Assembly: GCA_027186245.1 (NCBI GenBank)
Contig: CP114484.1
Location: 9,806,001-9,870,000, forward strand
Source of the DNA: Coriaria nepalensis
Taxonomy: Eukaryota; Streptophyta; Magnoliopsida; Cucurbitales; Coriariaceae
DNA length: 64,000 bases
Direction: 5' to 3'
Shown here in pieces: positions 1 to 13,013 of the stretch. The translations under genes were made by a program, and so were the position numbers. Within the stretch, counting starts at the first letter, position 1. Every line of letters starts with the position of its first letter. Below the pieces are notes generated by a model. The model made no database searches. It was not told where the DNA came from and saw nothing but the letters and a program-made list of their open reading frames with translations.

Positions 1-3000
1 ACTAACCAGATATTGAAAAGATTGCATAAGATTTGGAATTGGGTGCATATCTGTGACACTCATATCCTCTTCCCTAGCAACCCTAAACCCTTGTTAGTTG
101 GTAGACTATGGTTCTTGGTAGGGAAGTATCATTAGCATTACAACAGTTGAATGGATTAAACATTCAAGTTAAGGGCATGTACATTGTACCATTCCATGGG
201 CACAAATAGTAGCACAAGTGGATCGATATGGATTCTCACCTATTTGATTTTCCTCGATTGATAAGCATATATTTAGGGCTAGCTAAATTGACTACTTCAT
301 AAATATAAATTAGGGCAGGTGCATTCATGTTCGATTTTTCATAATTTTTTTTTTTAAAATTTAACTAATAATTTTTCAGATAACTTTATGTCATATTTTT
401 TATTTTATTATTTAATTTACATTACAAGTTTATAATGATTATTCAAATAAAATAATTCTTTATAAGTAAAGTGAGAAATAACTAATCATGTGAGACATAA
501 TTTTAACACATAATTTTATCTTATATTTCCGGTTCACATCCCAGTGATTGCATCTTACGAAAGAAACTCTAATCAACAAATTTGATTCTAGATGAAACCG
601 GCCTAGCTAGCTAGGTTTCTAGTTATTTGGTCTAGCTTTATGGAAGTTCTTGATATGAATCATAGATTCGTACAAAGAGGACATCAATATTTGACCTGTG
701 CACTGCATACTTTAATGTCATTGTATATGATCGGTAATGGATTCATTGAAAGAAAAAATAAAAGAGAAAAGTTAGAGGAATGATACCTTAAACATATACA
801 TATAGATATGTCGGCATTTCATGCCATGGGCTATATTCCTCCTTACTATAGTACTACACTATATGTATGACTAAACAACTGATGAAGCATCTAAAAAAAA
901 AAGGTTTATATTTGATGCATAAGGACATGAACTCATCAACATCACTGGCACTTATCATCTGTTTGGATAGCATATAATTTAAAAAAATTTAAAAGTCTTT
1001 TTATAATTATAAAAAATTAAAATATTTTACTATAATACATCAAATCATGTAAAAAAAATATTTTTTTCAAAATATGTTTTTGAGATTCATAACCAAACAG
1101 GCCCACGTTTCTACACTATTGGCTTCCATTTCGTTTTGATCTTATTATGCATATGGCTTTTCACTTTTTTTGTTTTTTGTTTTTTTTTTTCCTTTAATCA
1201 ACCTCGATGGTTTAGGGTTCCTAGTTTTGATTGTAGCCATGTTATGCAGTGCGTGGTGGTACAGGAATTATATCTTCGCTCGAGGCCAATTAGCTGGTAC
1301 GTTTGTAGTTACTCCCATGCTAGGCTTCATGGGTCAAGAATATACTATCTTTGTTCATCTCATTTTTCCCGCTTTCTTGCTCCCAACCATTTCAAATGCA
1401 TGCATGCATTAATGATTAATAAATAGCAGCTGTTTAGAAATATGATTTAAGTTTTTGAAAGCAGATTATCAAATAATTTAAAATTTTGTTCTATTCACCA
1501 ACTCTACTACATACTCACATTTCCTTAATCGGATTGAAAATATGACTTAACTTATTCCATAGATCTCTTGTACATTTGGTTATGTCCTAGAAATATGATT
1601 TAACCACCAAACTAAGTAAGATCCGCCCAAGTTAGGAATTTCAATTCCATAGTTGTTGGATCTGACTAGACTTGTAATTAATTGGTATCCTAAGCTGACC
1701 CAATTTAGTCATATCCAGCAGGACATTCCAGATTAATGAAAGTTACCCTCTCCAAAACACCTTTCTGGCATTAACCTCGTATTGCATAGGAATTTGAACC
1801 CGACCCCTTAAAACAAAAACAAAAAAAAAAGGACCTAATTGTAAAATATTAAAATAGAAAGAAAAAAATAAAATAAAAAAGACACCCCTAGCTATTGCCT
1901 AATTTGTCACTCAAAACAAACATAAAAAAAAAAAAAAAAAAAAGAAAAAAGAAAAAAGAAAAAGGGAGAGCAACCCTATTAAAGTGGTGACACATACAAT
2001 CTTGATATATCCAGATCATCGTCTCTTGAAGGGGGGGAGAGGGCCAGTTTGATGTGTCAGACTTTAGTCTTTTTTTTTAATCTGTCTTGAGGATAAAAAC
2101 TAAAACACAGAGTAGAACAATTCAAAAGGGTATTCTGGTCAATGTCAGAAGTAATTAAATTAAAAAAAAAAAAAAAAAAAAAAAGAACAGCTACTTTGAT
2201 ACGCTTGCAGGGTATAAGATCATGTTATGTATATTCCCATGAATTTCATGCTTCCAATCTTTTATTAATTTGATCTAATTCTGTGTATTTAACGACCTAA
2301 GTAAAGAAGCATTCTTGTATATCATAATTCCAACCCAATCTGAAGTCCTTTCACAAACAAACGTACGTACATAATACGTAGAATTATAAGTTCCCAAGCC
2401 AAGACACCTCTGTACGTAAGAGTCTCTTTATACTACTCTTTCCCTTATTAATGGAATCTATCACCTGCTTATCAAAAACAAAGAGAAAGAGTCTCACCTT
2501 TCTCTCTGTAATAATCAGACAATAGAAGAATGATTAGATACGTAATAAGGAATCTCTCATTAAATTTGCTCCAAACTCTTTGGTAGAAAACAAATCTCTG
2601 ATCCCTTGTTGCGAGGTTTCTTGTATCTTGCTCAAGCAAGAAGAACCACCCCTAATTAAGTGCGAGCAAAAGGGAGAAGTCATCTCACTAGCTCTCACAT
2701 CAATCTCATCAAAATATACAATATATTATCAAATCGATAAATTATAAAGAAAGAAAAAGGGAAATTAATTTGGTAGGAGGAAACTCAATCATCTGAATCC
2801 ACCTAGAACTCACACTAGTCACCGAAACTTTATAGATTTGGACTGATTTGAGTTGGTCTTGTGAGTTTTATTTTCCCAAATTCATAAGATTTGGCTAGGT
2901 GATAGGTATGATTCAAACCTAGCCACCACCCAACCATCTATTTTTTTTTTTTTCCAATTATTTAGCTCAATATTGAATAAATTTCAAGTGAATTTCAACC

Positions 3001-3700
3001 CTCAGAAAGCTCATGAAAATATCAAATTAAGTATTTTTTTTTCCAATATTTATTTTATGTATTACTTTTAATTTATAAAAATCTAACAAAATAACTAACT
3101 TTCTTAATATAAAGTTTTTTTTATTTTATTATGTATAGAAAAAAATACCCAAAAAAAAAAAGAAAAAAGAAAAAAAAAAGGATGATGATGTTAACTTGAA
3201 ATCTTCAAAGACATTTTGTAATTGTATTGTTAAGATTATGAACTTAAAAAATAATTATACTTAGTTAGCTAAAAGAAAAAGGTATAACTCGTTCATAAGT
3301 TCAATCAAATTTCACTCAATAATTTGGTCGGGTGTATAATTATTTGATTTGACAGTTTACAAAATTATATGTGTGTGATTTATGATTTTGACCAAAGTCA
3401 GATCTAATCAATTAGTGTACGCCTCTAAAATTTGGATTCATACACAGTGATTGGAAGAATTCTATGCCCTAATTGGTTCTTCTTCTACCAACTAGTCTTC
3501 TACTACTACGTACGTACTTCATGTAATATAATCTACAAGAATACGAAACGTTTATGTCTTGTACTTTGATATCTTTCCTTTTGTGTCCTTCATTTCTTTA
3601 TTGTGTTAGTCGAGTGTGGTAGTTTTCAAGGACAGTAACATGTTAATAATACACTCAGCCACTTACTAGTCACCAGCAACCAATATCATAAAATAACAAA
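1..3700. other. AT-rich intergenic region upstream of the ALOG gene
   Basis: I see no supportable gene here. The stretch has many homopolymer runs, including A tracts near 1920-1945, 2160-2185 and 3150-3180, and a small MITE-like element listed separately. Short open frames near 1136-1430 are hydrophobic and match no family I know. Nothing has the splice-joined coding character seen in the real genes. Confidence 0.6.
959..1100. mobile_element. Short MITE-like element with CTGTTTGG terminal repeats
   Basis: The stretch opens with CTGTTTGGATAG and closes with ATAACCAAACAG, giving imperfect terminal inverted repeats of about 8-12 bases around an AT-rich core with no coding capacity. Length (about 140 bp) and termini fit a non-autonomous DNA transposon. 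I could not settle a target-site duplication, so the superfamily is open. Confidence 0.5.
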
Positions 3701-3936
3701 TAACATTCATCAAGTCATCATCAACAAAAATGAAAAAAACAAGTCTCTCCCTCTCTCTTATCTCCATTTCTAGCCCACTTTAATATTTAATATCACTCTC
3801 CAAGGAAGACTTAGAAGAAACCCTAGAGTAGAGAAAGAGAAAGAGAAGAAGAAACAAACGCACCAATATCATCACCAACATCTAGCTAGCTTTTTTTCAA
3901 AGATCTTGAAAACCAAAACCCTAAAAACAAACCATC

Positions 3937-4518
3937 ATGAATACAATCCCACAATTGGAAGGCTCGGTAAGCTCCGAGAGCTACGGAACTTCCAATCTAA
4001 ACACTTCTTTAGTCGTAGCTGGCTCCTCTTCATCATCTGCTTCTCCCTCTTCGGCTAACTCCAGCAGCCGGTACGAGAACCAGAAACGTCGCGACTGGAA
4101 CACTTTCTGTCAGTATCTCAAAAACCACCGTCCCCCGCTCGCCCTTTCGAGGTGTAGTGGAGCACATGTCCTAGAATTCCTTCGCTACCTCGACCAGTTC
4201 GGAAAGACCAAGGTTCATACTCCGATCTGTCCCTTCTACGGTCATCCAAACCCTCCGGCTCCATGTCCATGTCCTCTCAGGCAAGCGTGGGGTAGCCTCG
4301 ACGCCTTGATTGGCCGCCTCCGAGCTGCGTTCGAAGAGAATGGCGGCATGCCTGAAGCTAACCCTTTTGGTGCTAGAGCCGTTAGGCTCTACCTTAGGGA
4401 GGTTCGTGATTTGCAGTCTAAAGCTAGGGGGATTAGCTATGAGAAGAAGAAGCGTAAGCGCCTTCAACAACAATTGCCCCAACAACCAATGCTGCCACCG
4501 GGGAATTGTTCTCAGTGA
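3937..4518 (+). CDS. ALOG/LSH-family (LIGHT-DEPENDENT SHORT HYPOCOTYLS) nuclear protein
   Basis: This is a single-exon, 193-residue protein. A Ser-rich N-terminus of about 44 residues is followed by the full ALOG domain (about 45-170). The domain starts at [18 protein letters not shown] and contains the Cys/His-rich insert after [19 protein letters not shown], which forms the zinc-ribbon-like part. A basic KKKRKR motif near residue 178 is the usual nuclear localisation signal, followed by a Gln/Pro-rich tail. ALOG proteins are plant-specific, DNA-binding transcriptional regulators of light response and of meristem and organ boundaries; the domain derives from the DNA-binding part of tyrosine recombinases. 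Length and lack of introns fit LSH3/LSH4/LSH10-type members, but I cannot say which paralogue it is. The ATG is the first in frame, just after a purine-rich 5' leader. Confidence 0.95.
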   Translation: MNTIPQLEGSVSSESYGTSNLNTSLVVAGSSSSSASPSSANSSSRYENQKRRDWNTFCQYLKNHRPPLALSRCSGAHVLEFLRYLDQFGKTKVHTPICPFYGHPNPPAPCPCPLRQAWGSLDALIGRLRAAFEENGGMPEANPFGARAVRLYLREVRDLQSKARGISYEKKKRKRLQQQLPQQPMLPPGNCSQ

Positions 4519-6060
4519 ACAAAGGAAATAATAAATATTTTATGATGATCAAGATGAATAATAACCATGTCAAGTACTACTCTCTATGTGGGGGGCACTT
4601 TGTCTAGCTTTAATCTATGTTCATGTCAAGGTAAGTTATGGGATGTGTAGGGTTAGCTTGTTTAAGGGTTCCAAAACTCCCTGCTAATGCTACCTACTTA
4701 TAATCTATGTTGTTTAAACTGTTTCTCTTTCTTCCTATGATGTTTTGCTTTCAAGAAGCTTAGTTTTAGATCTGGCTGGATATGTATTGATAAACATATA
4801 TATGCTTTCGATGAAAATAGTATCACTAATATATATATATATATATATGTTCGATCAAATGTCTAAGTAAGCATTTGATTCCCACCAGCTGGTTAAGTAT
4901 CTGTTGGGAACAAAGTCTATTTTTTATCATACCTTAGAAGACACTGATAATATATGTTATCCTCTACATATTATCATTATCATCTAAATTTATATCATAT
5001 ACTTTCAAAATCAGCTGCATCATATTATTTCTCCAAATTATATGATATTTTTATATATCATTATCAAATTTAAAATTTAAGATATCTTATTCTTTCGTTA
5101 TTTTTATTAAAAATTTTCAAGATCTTACCTGCATTTTCTACTTATCTACCAATTTAAACACGTTGACCTCTATATATCTAAATACTTATTATGTATATAT
5201 AATGGCGGGGAAATCACATGATGTCATGAAATAGAATCAGGAGTCAGAAGCCTTGAATCAAGACATGGCCTATCTAGACAAAGAAATCATGGTCATATAT
5301 ATAGCGAATTTTTTCCAGATTTGTTTTGTGCGTGTCTGTCATTGCTTGCTTCCCTTTTCTCCGATCTCTATAGCAAATTCATTAGTGTGGTTGCTGTTTG
5401 CTCTTCAGCTTCAAAGGGTACGTAAAAAGCATTGAAAGGACTTAACACAAGGATCGTATACCATATATGTCAGACCTGTTTTCCACTACTACGTGATATT
5501 AATTATTGGCAGATTTCATATATATGATAATACTCCTACTTGTTCTACTTTTTCTTTAACCCTTAAAATGCAACCAAAATCTCTCAAAAAGTGTTTTATA
5601 GCGACAGATATTGAATAGTTGATACTAATGCGGTATGGTTTTGCTGGTGCTGTCATATCAATGGGAGAAAAGATGGAAAGAAAATGGCAGGAGTATTGTA
5701 CGTATTTTCTCTAGCTTTTGCTAATTAAAGTAGGTTTGATGTTTCTGGCTTAAGAATCCGTATGGGAACGTTTGCTAAAATTACACTCTTAGTTATTTGT
5801 TGTGATCCTAAATTGAAGATGATTCTGGAACTAAATTAGATTTTGGACAAAACTAAACAAAAATGAGTGTATCCTAAGTGAGGATTTGCCGAGTTTATAT
5901 GAAACATGGTTCGAGAATATTGTTAATATCTTAGTCATGTCGGTTTTGAAATGCAATTTATTGGGAGAAAGGTCTAAAGGAAACGATCAATTGTCTGTTT
6001 CGTGCATATTGTTATTGAGAGCATGTAAGCAAGGGAGAGGAGTTCAAAAAATTTGCTTAG
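4519..6060. other. Intergenic region 3' of the ALOG gene
   Basis: The first few hundred bases are the likely 3' UTR of the ALOG gene. A TA microsatellite lies near 4831-4848. I see no gene: the short frames at 5253 and 5886 have no recognisable composition or splice sites. Confidence 0.5.
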
Positions 6061-6064
6061 AGTA

Positions 6065-6323
6065 TGTTTGATCGGAGGGAAGTAGGAGAAGATAATTTTA
6101 TTAAAGAAAGGGAAGAGAGGAATGAGACATTTTAATATCTTCTAATAATAAATATTTAATTATATACTAAGATTAATATAATAAAAATATATGGTTTTTA
6201 AAAATATTCAATTATCTTTCCTCTATGTTTTTTTCAAGTTTGGGGTGATAGAAAAATGAGATTAAACTTCACTTCCTCTTCTTCACATTCTCTTACTCCC
6301 TCTCCTAAAAATTCAACCAAACA
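6065..6323. mobile_element. MITE-like element with TGTTTGRT terminal repeats
   Basis: The left end reads TGTTTGATCGGAGGGAAGTA. The right end, read on the other strand, begins TGTTTGGTTGAA and continues into AGGAGAGGGAGTAAGAGAA, so the two ends form an imperfect inverted repeat of roughly 35 bases with small gaps. The core is AT-rich and non-coding. This fits a small non-autonomous DNA transposon; target-site duplication was not resolved. Confidence 0.5.
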
Positions 6324-6394
6324 ATGGAAGTGACATTTCAAAAAAAAAAAAGTTGCATTCACTTCCCTTACTCTCACTTAAACAAATAGATTAT

Positions 6395-7735
6395 ATTTTA
6401 GGCTTAATTCATTTGTTAGTAGCTATGTTGTTTATATTTTACAAATCATTGTGTAGTCTTTGGTTTATTTTTGTGTTCATGGGTAGTTCAAATAAGATAT
6501 TTTAGTTATTATGATTCGATTTTATCAAATAGTATTGACGTGATTAGCTGATATAATATGTCACAACATAAAAATATGTTTATTATTATTTCACTTCTAA
6601 TCTTTTATATTTTATTTTTACCTTTTATCCTTATTTATTTCTTTTACCATCCAGTTTTTTAAAAAGAAAATTAAGGGAAAAAAACAAGAAACCCAGTCCA
6701 ATTTTTGGGGAAAAATAATTTGCTTTTTTTATCAAAAAATTTATCGGATCGATCTCATACTTCTGAAAGAATGGAACTCAACCGATTCGATTTTTCCTTG
6801 CAAAGAACCTAAGAAAAAAAACTAAACTTGAACAAATTTGATCTCATCATTAATTCGGTTCTTCTTCTTCATAAGCTAGAAAAAGGGAAAGAAGGGGAAA
6901 AAACTTGAGCAAGCTGGGCTCGCTTGAAGAGTTCTTCTTCTTCCTCAATGGAGGTCGTGAGCTCGATCCAAGCTTGCTTATTCTCCATCAACAGAGGTTG
7001 CAAGCTCGATTCGAGCTCACTTAATCTTTATAAATGGAGGTTGCGAGCTTGGATCCTAGTGCATAACAAATCAAACCCATATCTCTGGGTTTGAATGTTC
7101 TTCACGCGAAGAACACGAACCTAGGTCTAGTTCTTCATTTCTGTTCGATTCAAGTTCAAACATTTTTTTTTCTGGTTCATCTTCCTCGTTAAGAATCAAT
7201 CTAATTCTTCATGGGAAAGAATCAAATCGATTAGACCCCATTTTTCATGAATGATTTGATCGATCTACTAGCATTCCTAATGAAAACCGAACAATCTAGT
7301 TAGGATACTTTACGTGGTAATTAGATTGTTCGATCGATTTCTCGTAAAAAAAAAAAAAAGATTATTTTGATCCATTTTTTTACAATGAATCGGACTCGAA
7401 TTTTTTAAATCTTTTTATACTAGTTTTTCATTTTTCTAAAGTAAAAATGAAATTTTGATTAAAAAGTATGATAAAAATTTGATAGGAGAGGAAATTAAAA
7501 ATAATGAAAGAATGAAGATGTAAGAATAATAAATATTTTTATTAATGACGTGGCATGCTGATCCAGCGTCTCGTCATCATCAATGATTAGAAAATTACTA
7601 AATGGATTAAAAAGTCTAATGTATTTAAACTATATAGAAATTAAAAAATTGATAAGAGACTAAATGAAAATGAATTTATAAAAAAATCAAATTATACGGA
7701 GATTAAAAAATAAATTAACTCAATATTTTAAGATA
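6395..7735. mobile_element. Long inverted-repeat (foldback-like) element, fuller copy
   Basis: The two halves are diverged reverse complements. The left end (GGCTTAATTCATTTGTTAGT) pairs with the right end (TTGAGTTAATTT read on the - strand). A TGACGT-containing block near 6536 pairs with the TGACGTGGCATGCTGATCC block near 7546, and TTTTACTT-type stretches follow on both arms. The centre (about 6840-7080) holds three imperfect copies of a GAGGTTGCRAGCTCGATYC-like unit. There is no coding capacity. The right-hand 300 bp (7420-7720) is clearly related to 19880-20175, so this is a repeat family with two members in the window. It is probably a non-autonomous DNA transposon; the superfamily is unknown. 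Confidence 0.6.
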
Positions 7736-8317
7736 ATATATAAAATACTCATCAATTTGAGCGGGAAAATATTTAAATTTGATAAATTGTTATAACTTAA
7801 TGTCAAAGGTGGGAGGGAGATAAATAACGGTGGACACTGTCACCTCATATAGCTAATGGAAATTAAATTCAAAATATATTCTTAACACATCATTGAAAAG
7901 CAATTTAACTATCACTAATTAAAGTACTAATTTATGCATGATAAGAAATGTGATCAAGTTCTAGTTTTCTTGTGGATAAAACATGAATACTAGCACTTAA
8001 TGCATAAAGATCATCATCTATTTACAAAAGATTATATTAGAGAACAAAATCTTAGACAAATTCAAGTTTGAAATGAGAGAGGTCGAATAGTAATGGAAAT
8101 TTTGAAGAGTAGAAGGAAGTCTTATAACACACCATAACTGGGGGGCTAAGTGCCATGTTAAGTCACAATGTCACATAGAGTCCTCTCCTGCCTCATGTGA
8201 GAAGTGACGATCAATTTGCCTAAAAGTTGTTTCTTTGTTCTTTTTTTCAAATCTAGGGGTAAATTCTTGTTTTTAGATAAATTAGGGGATAAAACTTAAT
8301 TATTCTATAGTTTTGAA

Positions 8318-8349
<32 letters not shown>

Positions 8350-8985
8350 CTTTTAACTTAGAGAGAAAAATCATACTTCATATCCAATACATTCTAAACA
8401 TATCTTTTTTATTATGTAGAGTTAACCTCCTTATACTTTCTCTTTATAAAAAGTCAAGGTTTGTTCCATTTTCTCCTTTTCCTTAATATAAATATAAAAT
8501 ATATTTTTATTAATTTAGGTTTTTTATTTTTTTATCTTTTGACCAAAACCTTACTTAGGTTAGATAATTTAGATTTAAAAGAAATATTTTAGAATATATT
8601 AATTTTATTTTATATAAGTATATATAATATGATTTACTTGGTATATAAATTTAAAAGATAAATTTTATTTGGATCTATATCTTAGGTAAAAGATTTATTC
8701 GTTATTATTATTATTATTATTTTTTATTAATTTTAAGTCTTTAATTTGATTTTATGGAAATTTTCAAGTTGCCAATTTAAAGGTTATCACTATTTATTAT
8801 TAATTTTTTTAATACCTAAAATTAAAAAAAAAAAAAAAAGTAAAAAAGTAAAAAAAAAAAATTCAAAGGGGTCAAAGTTGGAGGACCTAGGTTTAGCTAA
8901 ACCGAATAAAACTCCCCCTTCCCAGTTTCCTCTTATTATTCCATCTTTTACAATTTACAGGAAGCCCCGATAAACTCTTACTTCT
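7736..8985. other. AT-rich intergenic region with a TA microsatellite
   Basis: A (TA)n run lies at about 8319-8346, and long A/T tracts lie near 8820-8870. A Lys-rich frame at 8746-8973 comes from A-tract translation and is not credible as a gene. The pyrimidine-rich stretch from about 8975 is the likely start of the next gene's transcript. Confidence 0.5.
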
Positions 8986-9160
8986 TCTCCCTCTCAGAAT
9001 CTCTTCTCCTCTTCCTTCTTCTCTTCTTCCGTTTACTCGCTTTTATCCCTTCCCCTCCCGCCTTTTTCTTTTGATCTCTGTGCATCTCTACGCCTTACAG
9101 TCTCGACATTTCACTTGTTAGTGTTCAAGGAGTATGCTTTGGTTTCAACCATTGAGCTAG
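8986..9160 (+). promoter_or_regulatory. Probable 5' UTR exon of the MUSTANG-like gene
   Basis: A pyrimidine-rich, stop-containing leader ends at AGCTAG followed by the donor GTAAAAGCC. A matching acceptor (TTATAACAG) lies 3 bases before the ATG at 10069. This gives a long (about 0.9 kb) leader intron, a common arrangement in plant regulatory genes. The transcription start is not determined. Confidence 0.5.
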
Positions 9161-10068
9161 GTAAAAGCCATAACTTTTCAAAAATTATGTTTTTGTCTAT
9201 ATTTTCTTTAAATTTTGATGGGTTCTTTTCTTAAGTTTGAAATAGTTCATGTTTTAGGGTATGGGTATCGCAGATTTGATTTCGTTGGAAATTGGGTATT
9301 TTTTAAATTTGGGGAAATTCGAAGATGGGTTTTGCTAATACGCATTATTTGAAGAACAGTATGCCAAGCGAGTTATCTCTTGAGTTATTTGAATTAGGGG
9401 TGCTAAAGAATTGGGTTAGAATATTGAAAATGCTCTTACTAACCCCAATATTAAATCTCCAGTCTTTTCATCAAAGAGGAAGACCAGTGTTTTAGGGTAA
9501 AATCTATTTTCCTCTTTCGGAATTAGGCTTAGAGCTTAGGTCATTGGGTTTTTATTAGAATGATCAAATTAGATTGTGTTGTATGGTTTATGGAAGACGA
9601 ATAATGGTTTGCCTTCTTTTCGCGTTGATTTCTGATATCTTATTTGATTTTTCTTTGTTATTTATATGCCATTCATGTTGTATGATTTGAATGTAGGTTC
9701 GTTGGAAGCCCCTCCATCCTGATCTACATGAGTTCTGTGAAGTGTTTTGGCAGTCTTGATTTGTGAGTTCATTATAGGTAATGTGTTCTTTGAAACGTCT
9801 TTAAATCTCATTCTGCATAATTTTGAGTTTTTCACCAAAACTTGTTATCTATACAAGACAAATGCATTTTTCAAATCAACGAAATGTTTTACCTTGCAAA
9901 TCAATTTCTCACCTCACCTTTTTCCACCCTATTTATACAACATGATTGGGAATTCATCCTATTATGTTCCTTTCTTTCTTCTACAACTCTTTCATTTGAT
10001 ATAAAACTGGTTCAGCTGAGTTGGGTTTTCCTGTTCTTTTGTCTTTTCTTATGCTCTTATAACAGATC

Positions 10069-12419
10069 ATGGCGGCAAACAAAGTCATAGCTATATGTCA
10101 GTCAGGCGGTGAGTTCGTGACCAATAAAGATGGATCTCTCTCTTACAATGGAGGCGAGGCCTATGCAATAGACATAGATCAAGAAACACAGTTGAGCGAT
10201 TTCAAAACAGAAATAGCCGACATGTTTAGCTCCAATATTGATACAATGATAATTAAATACCTCCTTCCGGGCAATAAGAAGACTTTAATCACCATCTCCA
10301 AAGACAAAGACCTAAAACGCATGCTCAATTTCCTAGGTGAGTCTCACACTGTAGACGTCTTTATCATCTCAGAAGAGGCAGCTGCCCGAAATGTCTCAAA
10401 CATGCCTGCTAGCAGGTTGTGATCCCCTGCCTCCTTCTCTCTCTTCATCTCTCTCTCCCCTACCACCTTAACATTTGAAACTAATGATGCAGGTCAAGTA
10501 GGACAACCTTGTCAGAGACAGATGTTCCAATAGTTGATCCTGTTCCCATTGCAGTTGAGAATTGTAGTCATGCTAATGGCCAAACAACCATAAACACGGC
10601 ACATGAAACACCAAACCCTCTAAACCACATTAGTCATCGGAAAGCGGCTCAACAATGGGAACATGCTATAACTGGAGTAGACCAAAGGTTTAACACCTTT
10701 AGTGAGTTCCGAGAAGCCTTGCATAAATACTCAATTGCCCATGGGTTCACTTACAAATACAAGAAAAATGACAGTCATAGGGTCACCGTCAAATGCAAAT
10801 CCGAAGGCTGCCCTTGGAGGGTATATGCTTCGAGATTGTCTACTACTCAACTGATTTGCATCAAGACTATGAACTCTACTCATACTTGTGAAGGAGGTAC
10901 AGTCAAAGCCGGATATAGAGCTACTAAAGGATGGGTAGGAAGTCTTATCAAGGAAAAGTTAAAAGCCTCTCCTAACTACAAGCCGAAAGATATTGCGGAA
11001 GACATAAAGAGAGAGTACGGGATCGAATTGAACTATTCACAAGCTTATCGTGCAAAAGAGATTGCTAGGGAACAGCTTCAAGGCTCATTCAGAGATGCCT
11101 ATAATCAGCTACCTCATTTTTGTGAGAGGATAAAGGAAACTAACCCGGGAAGCGTTGCTACATATACAACCAAGGAAGACTCAAGCTTTCACCGCCTTTT
11201 TGTGGCCTTTCATGCCTCGATTTCTGGGTTCCAACTGGGTTGCCGCCCTCTAATTTTCCTTGACATGACCCCTCTAAACACGAAATATCAAGGCGTTCTC
11301 TTGTCTGCTACTGCTCCAGATGCAGAAGATGGAATATTCCCTGTCGCCTTTGCTGTAGTAGATGGAGAGAATGAAGAAAACTGGTATTGGTTTCTCCTCC
11401 AATTGAAATCGGCATTTACGGTATCTCAAGATTCTCAATCAATCACCTTCGTCGCTGATTTTCGCCACGGGTTGAAAAAGTCCTTGACCGAAATATTCGC
11501 TGATAAATGCCACCATAGCTATTGTCTACGCCACCTGGCAGAAAAACTCAACAAGGATTTGAGGAGCCAGCTCTCGCACGATGCAAGACGGTTCTTGATC
11601 AACGATTTCTATGCTGCTGCCTATGCGCCTAAACCTGAAGGCTTCCAGCGTTGCCTTGACAACATAAAGGCCATTTCAACCGAGGCCTATAATTGGGTGG
11701 TCCAGAGCGAGCCGGATCATTGGGCCAATGCATTTTTCGGAGGGGTTAGGTATAATCACATGACATCAAATTTTGGACACGAGTTCTACAATTGGGTTTC
11801 AGAAGCACATGAACTGCCCATTACTCAAATGGTGGATGTTCTACGAGGTAAGATGATGGAATCGGTGTATACCCGCCAGGTAGAGTCCAATAATTGGATG
11901 ACTAAATTGACTCCATGTAACGAGGAGAAGTTGACGAAGGAAACCACAGCAGCTCATTCTGTCCAAGTATTGCTCTCTCATGGAAGCTCTTTTGAGGTTA
12001 TGATTGGAGAATCTAATGAGATTGTTGATATAGAGCAATGTGGGTGTAGTTGCAAGGGGTGGCAGTTATCTGGTTTGCCCTGCTCTCATGCTATTGCTGT
12101 GTTTGACTGTATAGGGCGAAGCCCATATGATTTTTGCTCGAGATATTTAACTGTGGAGCTTTATAGGATGACTTATGCGGAGTCAATTAATCCTGTTCCG
12201 AATGTGGAGAGGGGTTTGGAGTTAGTTGGAGAAGCTGGGTCTGGCCAGGCTGTCGTTACTGTTACGCCTCCGCCTACAAAAAGGCCTCCCGGCCGGCCCA
12301 GGAAGATACAGATCGAGTCGATTGATATGATGAAACGGCAGCTCCAGTGTAGCAAATGTAAGGGTCTTGGGCATAACAAGAGGAAGTGCAAAGATATGGT
12401 TCCTAGTATTTTGGATTAA
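10069..12419 (+). CDS. MUSTANG-type domesticated Mutator transposase with N-terminal PB1 domain
   Basis: Two coding exons (10069-10415, 10493-12419) join to a 757-residue protein. Domains in order: PB1 (about 1-105, starting MAANKVIAICQSGGEFV); the MULE DNA-binding region (about 155-260, with CPWRVYASRL and HTC); the MULE transposase core, with aspartates in IFLDMTPLNTKYQG and FVADFRHGL; a SWIM zinc finger (CGCSC at 632, PCSH near 646); an AT-hook-like PPGRPRK (about 714-720); and a CCHC zinc knuckle (C735, C738, H743, C748). The long intact frame and the absence of terminal inverted repeats fit the MUSTANG family, in which the PB1-bearing clade is host-domesticated and affects growth and flowering. 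The exact MUG number is not assignable by eye. A 5' UTR exon probably ends at 9160, with an intron to 10065. Confidence 0.92.
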
Positions 12420-13013
12420 ATGGTTTGATTAGGGGAAGGTTCTTATAAGATGGGTGGGTAGGTTAATCAGAGACATGAGTTTTGTGTAATAAAAAAATGT
12501 AATTACTTGAGGTTTTTATTTTATTGTTTTCTTTTTGGTAATTGGGGTACTTATGTTACGATTTACTTTTTCTTTTAATGTGAAATCAGATGTGGGTTAG
12601 GTTCTTAATTTTTCTGTTTAGTTATTGGCATTGATGCAACATTAACTCTAATTTGACATTAAAAAAAAAACATCTTTACGAGGAAAAACAAATCTCATAC
12701 CTTATAACGTATAACAGGCCCAGCCCAACCCAACCCAACCCAATTGCAGGAGCCCTTCATCAACCTCTCTAGTTCTTCTCTGCAACTATTCGACAGCCAC
12801 TTGAATTTTACATCTCTCTTGTTCTTCGTTCGACTTATATCTTGAAAGGTAGCGGCTTTTCGAATTCCATGTCATAATCGAGTTCTCTAGCCACCCAAGT
12901 CGCCATCTCATATTCTGTGTGGCTAGCTTTTCGAAATTTGAGTTGTAGATTAACTAGAGAGAGAGAGAGACAGTTTCAGGCAGCTTCTGAGGCTCTCTTC
13001 ATCAATAGTCATC
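12420..13013. other. Spacer between the MUSTANG-like gene and the TlyA-like gene
   Basis: The first part is the MUSTANG-like 3' UTR, with AATAAAAAAATG near 12488. From about 12710 the DNA becomes the promoter and leader of the next gene, including a CCCAACC tandem run (12720-12742) and a (GA)n run at about 12956-12970 just before the ATG. Confidence 0.5.

Noticed and set aside
1136..1426. Overlapping open frames of 96 and 80 codons
   Set aside because: Hydrophobic, no family motif, no splice partner; they lie in repeat-like DNA.
8746..8973. Lys-rich 75-codon frame
   Set aside because: Produced by translating A tracts; no conservation-like composition.
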